Assembly: GCA_036346395.1 (NCBI GenBank)
Contig: CM070605.1
Location: 4,154,001-4,218,000, forward strand
Source: Hsuehochloa calcarea
Lineage: Eukaryota > Streptophyta > Magnoliopsida > Poales > Poaceae
DNA length: 64,000 nt
Direction: 5' to 3'
Below, piece after piece: positions 57,386 to 64,000 of the stretch (position 1 is the first letter of the stretch; the number at the start of each line of letters is the position of its first letter). Made by a program: the position numbers and the translations under genes. The notes under the pieces were generated by a model. That model did no database searches. It was not told the origin of the DNA and was given only the letters and a program-made list of their open reading frames with translations.

Positions 57386-57732
57386 CACCTAGGCCTGAGT
57401 AGGAGCTTGTTATTTCTTGTGCTTACTGCACAACCCAGAGAGTCCCGATACGGCCGATATCACCGATAATCGGAAAATTTTGGCCGAAATTTTCTAAAAA
57501 AATTTGAATTTTTCGGATTTTAAATAAAAAAAAAATCAAATTCAAGCAAAATTCAATCAAATTTTGCCAAAATTCAATCAAACCGAAAATTTCGGCGCCG
57601 GTATACAGTTCTACCGGGGGGTCCGGTAGAACCGAAAATCGTCCAATTTTCGGCCGATTTTCGAATCCCTGCCCACACCTAGGCCCGAGTAGGAGCTTGT
57701 TATTTCTTGTGCTTACTGCACAACCCAGAGAG
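57386..57732. repeat. Insert of about 233 bp flanked by 57-bp direct repeats, copy 5
   Basis: Flanks at 57386-57442 and 57676-57732. A 120-codon minus frame running through it (57423-57785) is AT-driven and not a gene. Confidence 0.75.
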
Positions 57733-59030
57733 AACTGACAAATATTGATCTCGTTCTTTTGCTCTGAATATAGCAAATCTGCCATTTGTATAACACTGCG
57801 CTACATGCAATGGTCACTGGTAAAAAACACTTAAATCAGATTTTCACAGGTTATTAACAATGGAGTACCTTCCCCTTTTCTTTCTGTATAGGCATTAAAA
57901 ATTCTGATTATGACCATATAGTGCCAAACATGGTAAACTTATGAAATATATTGGTAAAGAAAATAATTTATTCAGCAATGGCAAAGAAGATGCAAAGCAA
58001 ATTGAGTATCTATCTAAGAAAAAACTAGTGCACAACACTCACAGGTTGTACATAAAATGCAAAAGAAACAGATAGCACTGGGTGCACCAACATTCTATGG
58101 ATGAAGGACATGAAGATACAACTATTCAACTTTTTTCTGTATAATAATATAATTGCAGAGTTAGTATACAAAACCATACTTTCCTGACAGGAAATCATTG
58201 AAAATTTGAAAACAACGAAGGCCACATATTTCAATTTTCGAAATGGATGCCGCCGACATCACGTCTCAAAACAAGGATGCACACTACTAAATATCATCCA
58301 ATGTGTCACTGACATGTGGTTCTGAGCTCCACATGCCATCCTCACATTAATTGGATGTTATTTTCCAATTATACATATTTTCCGTACTAAACTAATTTTC
58401 TCCAATACTAACGAGTTATGAAAAACTAACATTCATATTCATTGAAGAAAGGTAGCCCCATAACAGTTCTAGGAAGGATACACCTTAAAATGTCATATCA
58501 ATATATACCAGACTGGCAAAAAGAGCATACGGATAAACTGAAAACCGAGTCCGTAGCGAGCCCTTTGAACAACGTGAGCCAACCAAATTGAATCTTGTTT
58601 GAAGTTTGCAATTACTTAAGCATGCCCATGTGCCGATGTGTGATATATCCATAAGTTACAACTGCAGTGGATCTGACACAACGAACTGACAGCAATATTG
58701 AGATGTCAAGCCCTGCCCTTCCGAGATAGCTTTTCTCTTCATAGTCTTGGCTATTGATTCGTTGGCTCAGTTTAACTAAAACCGATGTAGCACAGCAGGT
58801 GAACATAAATTGATGTAATGACCAGACCAGGTATAATTTTATTTTGCATATTAACTTCTCAAACATATGCTTGGTATTGCTTTACTGTTCAGTGTCTAAA
58901 CTATTCATGCTATGGAGTTCTGCGGTTCAGCGTCCCCCAAAGACTGGCCTTCCTGAGGAGAGCACTAACCAGATCTTAACCGTCTTCCTTACAGAGTAGC
59001 AACTAAATGCTCGCTGGCCCCCTCCTGCTT
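57733..59030. other. Duplicon spacer, copy 5
   Basis: Parallel to the copy 1 spacer, retaining the 44-bp piece lost in copy 3. The minus frame at 58612-58866 (YLGRAGLDISILLS, ending HMGMLK) is open here but unrecognised. Confidence 0.4.
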
Positions 59031-59252
59031 TTAGCCAAGATCCTTCCAACTTTCAGGGATGACTCCCCTTGAACTTCTTAAGACCGGGCGCTGATAAGAT
59101 CCACTCTCCTCACTGAAGATTCTCTTCTGGTCACCGCCAGAAACACTAGAACCGCTACCCTTTGCTACCACTTCCCGAATCTCGTGCAGTGGCTCTACCT
59201 GGCCACAGCGCCGACTATGGTCACGGCCTCTTTGACCACTATCTCTAACCAT
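59031..59252 (-). pseudogene. Gypsy-type gag N-terminus, copy 5 (open)
   Basis: 73 codons starting MVRDSGQRGRDHSRR and reaching VLRSSRGVIPESWKDLG. It lacks the early stop of copies 1 and 3. A canonical PBS lies upstream at 59512-59524. It remains a truncated gag with no later domains. Confidence 0.55.
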
Positions 59253-59511
59253 TGGTATAACTAATCACCGCAAACAACCATTCATGCAATAAGCTCAAAT
59301 GCATCGTACTCATATCATAAACCATTAATGCAACATAACGGAAACGTAAATGCAATGCTTGACTCATTCTCATGCTACTGTACATCGGTGTGTTAGATTT
59401 TAAGTTAATTAATCATTAGTAAATTTTAGTTAAGTTAACCAATCCTAGAGTAAATTTTAGTAGATTAAATTAATCTAAGTTGTCAAACTAACCACAACGG
59501 ACCTAAAACCC

Positions 59512-59524
59512 GCTCTGATACCAA
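59512..59524 (-). promoter_or_regulatory. Primer binding site, near-canonical
   Basis: gctctgataccaa on the plus strand, TTGGTATCAGAGC on the minus, one base inside the LTR that starts TGTAACACCCC at 59526. Confidence 0.85.
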
Positions 59525-59525
59525 A

Positions 59526-59782
59526 TGTAACACCCCGGCCCAACACTGAGACTAGAATGTCACATAAATCATTCCCACTACTAATTTAAACCATAATTAC
59601 AAATAATTCCAACATGTTATGCATAGAATAAAACCCCACAATGGGTCACTAAACAACAACTAAATAATATAAATGCATAAAGGATTAACGTTCACAGCTT
59701 AGTCACACGCATAAAGAATGCTCAGTTCGCACGCTCCTGAGAAACGCTCGAGTCACACGCGCTCGAGAAAAACCAAAACCAT
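59526..59782 (-). repeat. Gypsy-type LTR, copy 5, interrupted
   Basis: First 257 bp of the LTR equivalent to 9362 onward, up to the solo LTR insertion; it resumes at 63904. Confidence 0.75.
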
Positions 59783-62112
59783 TGTAACATCCCCAAATTA
59801 ATTAATGATGATTAGTATGCATCTCATTAACATGAATTTGGTTTTTGAATCTTTTGCATAATGTATTGCACTTGGAAAATCACAAAAATAAATTAAAAAT
59901 ACAACTCAAATCTGAACTCCCAAAAGAAATCAGTAGTTAAAAAACTTATGAACACCTTCTGGAAATAATTTATTCAGATACTTGTTTAATTATCATGAAT
60001 TAATATAATTTTTTCTAAATTTTTGGACCTGAATTCAAACCACAGAAAATTCAAACACAATCCATAACCTATTTTAAGTTTGAATTTGAATCAAGCAAAT
60101 AACTCATGAACAGTGGTGTTTAAAATTTTATATGGGTACTAGGTCATTCCACCAACACCCTTAAATTATTTTAGATTTTTTTTAGAATTTTATTTCTTCA
60201 TTTAAAGCCCTAGTCAAACCTTTTCTAATTTGGTCAAATCTGGAAATTCCTAAACCCATCACTATTCCAATGGCTCGAGCCAGGCTGTTGCACTGACCCG
60301 AGCCAGACGCGCCACCCGGCTGCGCCCAACCGTTTCACTCGCCCTCCCCTGTGATGACCGTCGGATCCCGATCGAACGATCTAGACGCCGCACCGCTTCG
60401 CTCCCACGTTACGACCGTCCGATCTTGATCGGACGCTCCAGATCACACACCGCCATAGTCGCTTCGTCCACCTCGGGCCCGTCCACGGCGTTACCCCACC
60501 GCCGTCCATGGCCTATCCCCGAGCATCGCCCACTCACACCGTGACTTCCTCCGTCCTTGGTCTCGCAACAAACCAACCCTACCCCGTTCTCTCCTCTCAC
60601 TTCTCTCCACGGCCGTGGGAGAAAAGGAAGCCAAGCTTCCACTCCACTCCTAGTAAGCACCACCCCAGTCACTCCCCCTCTCCATCAGGCACTCAGTGAG
60701 TTTCCTGGAGGTCCCCTGAGCATTTTCCACCACCTTTTGTTGAAGCTCTTTGCCTAACATGAGCCATCGCCGTGTGTGTGCCATCACCGCCACACCTAGG
60801 TGCCGCCAGAGCTAAAGACAAAGGCCTTTGGCCCCTGTGCCCCTTCTTCAGCGATGCGGTAGTATCAGGAGCCCAGACCCAGTGTCAATTACCCTGGAGA
60901 AGCCTCTGCGTCGAGCACCGTCAGACAAGCTCTTTCCTCCTTCGCTCAACTCCGCCGCCGACGCGCCACCGTGCCCCTCCGCCGGCAGCAACACCTCCTA
61001 AAGGTAGCAGCTATCCCCAGCATTCCATTTAGGTTTACTCCGGGCCCAGTGCACCGCGGTCTCACCGCTGGCGAGCTCGGCGACGGCCGGCGGAGCCACT
61101 GCCCTATTTTTGTCGGAAGCCGGCAACTACTGTAGCAATTCATTAAGACTTAATCAATGATTAGCATTTAAGTACAGATCTTTATCGGAAATCCCTTGAT
61201 TAGCCATTTTAATAATTGACTACGAGCCTATGACATGTGGGCCCGACGCCCGGTTAAGTAGTAGTGCAAAATTGTGCAGTACGTTTTCCCTTAAGGAAAA
61301 CGTATTCCTTATACACTTAAAATTGAAAATACGTGTTTGTAATAAGAAGGCGCATTTTCGTAGTACGCCTCCGACGTCGTTCTCGGCTGGTCCGAGTCAA
61401 AGTTGACCCAGTCAACTATTGACTGGGGATCCCGCCTATCAGCGAAGGAGGCTAGAGTAAGGGTCGGTAAGAAAAGTAGTAATGCATTTAGAAAATCCTG
61501 AAATGCTTTATTTACACACTGAAAAATACTTTTAACTTCAAAAATGCATAGCTAATTCATTTTAACTCAAAAAACAGTGAAACCACTTTTTTTATTTTTC
61601 ATTTTTAATGAACTTTATTATAAAATAGGTTTCAACCTTGTCACTATCACATAAAATATATTTGAGAGAGTGGTCTAAAAAGGAAATTATTAATACATTA
61701 TAAATTGCCTTTAACTTTGAAAATTCATAACTAATTCATAAAAACTCCAAATAAGGTGAACCAAATTATTTTGGTCTTGTAATGATATTACCTATCCATT
61801 TTTGTAATCCTCATGTCCACCACTACTCCAGAAAATTTCCTGAAAACTTTAGATGTGGTGAACAGTGATAGATTCTAATTAAATTGGATTTTTCTGAAAA
61901 TTAATTTTCAAACGGCTATAACTTTCACATACAAACTCCAATTGGAATAATTATTTCTCATAAATTTATATAAAATCATGCTCTACCTACTGTATAAATG
62001 TCATGCATTTTGGATGATATTGTATTTTCGGATGTTTTTTGGTGTTATTGTTCTTATTCGATGTTTTCGTTCATTTGATAGTGTTCGGCGATACGAGTGT
62101 GATCGAGAGTGA

Positions 62113-62161
62113 TATATATATATATATATCTATATATATCTATATATATATCTATATATAT
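62113..62161. repeat. AT-rich microsatellite
   Basis: (TA)n interrupted by tct at intervals, inside the solo LTR. Confidence 0.95.
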
Positions 62162-62932
62162 GTTGTTTTTAAGTATTCTATGCACTGCTTAATTTCAAAT
62201 ACTTGTATGTCAAATGGGTAGTGTAGTTATATCCACTTGCTGCATTGGCCCTCCTTTGAATGTTGATTACCCTTTTACCTTGTATGATTAAGCATATATG
62301 TTATATGGGAATGTTTGCTTATTTGTAGTACGTTGCTTAGCCTTGCTAGTAGTTGTAGTCGAAAACGGTTGATGGAGCTAGTCCATCGGCCGATGGATTG
62401 AATTGAATCTTGATAAAATTTGAGGATTAATATGGATTGAATTATGTTGAATTTCAGGAAAATATTCGGATTGTCGAGTCTAGTTATTGTGGACTTGTTG
62501 GGTAGTGGTTTTTGTGTATTGGACTTGGACGGGTGATAGGGTGGTGAAGGGAATGGTTCCGGATTCATGTAGCCCCGTCTGGGTATTTAAGGACCGGTCT
62601 GTGGTGTGATGAACCAAATCTTACGTACAACCACACGCTGGGATAATGGCGAAGGCTTGGCTAACTAATTTGTTGTGTGTTAGCTATCAGAATACAATTA
62701 GGTTGACAACTTTTATGGTTTTATTTTATTGTTGTGTTGTCAATCTAGTGGGCGCATGTTAAGTGTTTTCTTGCTTGCCCTTAAGGGTCTTTTGTGTATG
62801 CCCGTTAGCTATGCAACGGACTTACTTACACAACGGGTACACCCATGGTGATGATAAGCGGCTTTCGGCCATGGTGTTGTTTCCTCAAGTGATTTGATAG
62901 TTAGGACATGGCATTGTAACGGCCTCGTTATG

Positions 62933-62985
62933 ATATCTCAGTCACACTCCTAAGGAAGAGTGCATTGGCTGACATTACGAGATAT
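62933..62985. other. Conserved two-tier stem-loop, instance 4 (opposite orientation)
   Basis: ATATCTC (62933-62939) pairs with GAGATAT (62979-62985). Inside, GTCA pairs with TGAC and CACTC with GAGTG. The loop ctaaggaa is the reverse complement of TTCCTTAG. Confidence 0.75.
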
Positions 62986-63446
62986 TCATATCATGTGGGG
63001 AAAGCTGTACACCTCTACAGAGTTTAACTAAATCTATTCGAATAGATGTGTCCCTGGTTATGGACATCACTTGTGGGAAAGCAGGCACAATTAGCTTATG
63101 GGAACTTTGCTTTGGGTTATAGTTGGAAATGTTATGTCATTATGTTAATTTGTTCAGATCTGAAATCGTTATTCACGAACGGGATGTTCGCATATTGATT
63201 TTGTTAAAGATTGATTTGTGTCACGAACGGGAAGTTTGTGTGTTGATTATGGTTGGAGTACCTACTATTGTTGATCATAAATTGGTATTACCTACTATTA
63301 TATAAAGTTTCTAAATGTTTTACAAATGGTAATTTGAATCTATATCATTTATCTCAAATGAAAAACTTGCCTTATGCTGAAAATGAGCCATGTAAGCCTA
63401 TCCTTTGACACTTGAATGCATTTATTATATGTTATTTTTCGTAAGT

Positions 63447-63469
63447 CTTGCGAGTACATTTTTGTACTC
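63447..63469 (+). promoter_or_regulatory. TTGCGAGTACA hairpin near solo LTR end
   Basis: GAGTACA, 4-nt loop, TGTACTC, about 450 nt before the LTR end. It matches the TTGCyGAGT hairpins of other LTRs in position and core. Confidence 0.6.
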
Positions 63470-63986
63470 AGCTGCATTGCCTATGTTGCAGGTGAGAAGT
63501 TGTTCAAATTGGGTTAACTACTTCGGGCACTACGACTTTAACTCTAGTTGGTTGCTTATGGGTTATGGGCATGCTAACTCGGTTTTGCTCTTTCATTTCT
63601 TTATTTATCTTCCGCTGCGATTTATTTGAGTTATGTTTAAATTTGGCCGGTCGTCCCTCTTATGCAAACTTGTACCTTAAGGTTCTATTTAATGATGTTG
63701 TAATAGCGATTCTATTATTTTGTACATTGTGTATGGATGTGAATGCAATGTTGTGTTAGGATATATGCATGTTAGCCACTGATCCTTGGGAACTAACATG
63801 AGACACATATCCAGGCACTCGGAATCATATTCGTCTCTCGTTAAGTATTACGCTTTCGATGTAATTACTTAGCTTGAAATGGATCCGATCTCGGGGGCTT
63901 ACAACTATGTTCCCGATTTATAGGATATCAACAAGTAATCAAATCAAACTATTATTAAATCAACCAAAGTTCCAGCCATCAAACTG

Positions 63987-64000
63987 CTCCCTCCGGTTCC
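63987..64000. mobile_element. Stowaway-like MITE, left end only
   Basis: CTCCCTCCGGTTCC at the window edge, at the same place as the MITEs of copies 1 and 3. Confidence 0.65.

Larger units (their letters stand above)
59783..63903 (+). repeat. Solo LTR, 4.1 kb
   Basis: Starts TGTAACATCCCC and ends GGGGGCTTACA. Flanks are ACCAT (59778-59782) and ACTAT (63904-63908), a 4-of-5 target duplication; the empty site is seen in copy 1 at gaaccatgctcccg. Inside: a GC-rich R/U5-like block (60280-61130), an AT microsatellite (about 62113-62161), the conserved stem-loop in reverse (62933-62985) and the TTGCGAGTAC hairpin (63447-63469). The frames at 60508-61143 are LTR sequence. Plus orientation is inferred from the hairpin order. 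Confidence 0.85.
55193..64000. repeat. Duplicon copy 5, runs off window
   Basis: The head resembles copy 1 (ttatgtgtaaaagtagtag upstream, gaggctatgtcgtgagcag inside), while the gene block carries the insert of about 210 bp typical of copies 2 and 3. A 4.1-kb solo LTR interrupts it at 59783-63903, after which the unit continues (cccgatttataggatatc, compare 9614). Confidence 0.85.

Noticed and set aside
57650..57675. Possible tRNA T-arm or SINE B box (ttcgaatccc-like)
   Set aside because: The matching A box and cloverleaf arms are absent, and copies 2 and 3 vary at this site.
57423..57785. 120-codon minus-strand frame
   Set aside because: It reads through the insert of about 230 bp and its flanks; Phe/Ile/Leu-rich, driven by AT composition, and broken in copies 2 and 3.
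60508..61143. Pro/Ser-rich frames that could be small genes
   Set aside because: Located in the GC-rich part of a solo LTR, overlapping on both strands, with no conserved domain.

Overview
This window looks like intergenic, transposon-dense chromosomal DNA of a flowering plant, most likely a grass. The evidence is a Ty1/copia element with a PBS matching initiator tRNA-Met, several Ty3/gypsy-type LTRs with TGTAAC...TTACA ends, a CACTA element ending in a CACTACTACAGAA-type terminus with ACAGACGGTTT subterminal repeats, and Stowaway-like MITEs with CTCCCTC ends. I found no intact host gene, rRNA, tRNA or CRISPR array. Species cannot be told from the sequence.

Layout. 1-4524: 3' part of a gypsy-type LTR, a PBS, and a long internal region without recognisable coding sequence. 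4525-64000: a degenerate tandem array of one composite duplicon, in five full or partial copies. Copy 1 is 4525-23866, followed by a 2.3-kb solo LTR at 23867-26189. Copy 2 is 26190-29150. Copy 3 is 36948-54187, copy 4 is 54188-55192, and copy 5 runs from 55193 to the end. In order, each unit holds: a head on the minus strand (gag-like leader, PBS and a 130-bp copia-type LTR); a block with minus-strand exon-like fragments of an unidentified host gene; a gypsy gag start, PBS and long LTR on the minus strand; then nested LTR pieces, among them a plus-strand gypsy pol C-terminus with polypurine tract and 3' LTR.

Between copies 2 and 3 lie a frameshifted copia element (29151-33980, minus strand; gag-protease, integrase, reverse transcriptase and RNase H all recognisable) and the 3' half of a CACTA transposon (33981-36947, plus strand). 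They are joined at a deletion breakpoint that probably removed the rest of copy 2. Copy 5 is interrupted by a 4.1-kb solo LTR (59783-63903).

The coding remnants belong to mobile elements and form no working pathway. The most interesting signals are structural. Serial short hairpins recur in LTRs of different families. A conserved two-tier stem-loop with a TTCCTTAG loop shows apparent compensatory changes between copies. A shared TTGCyGAGT hairpin lies upstream of LTR ends. The indels across the five duplicons conflict with any single tree, which points to exchange between copies.
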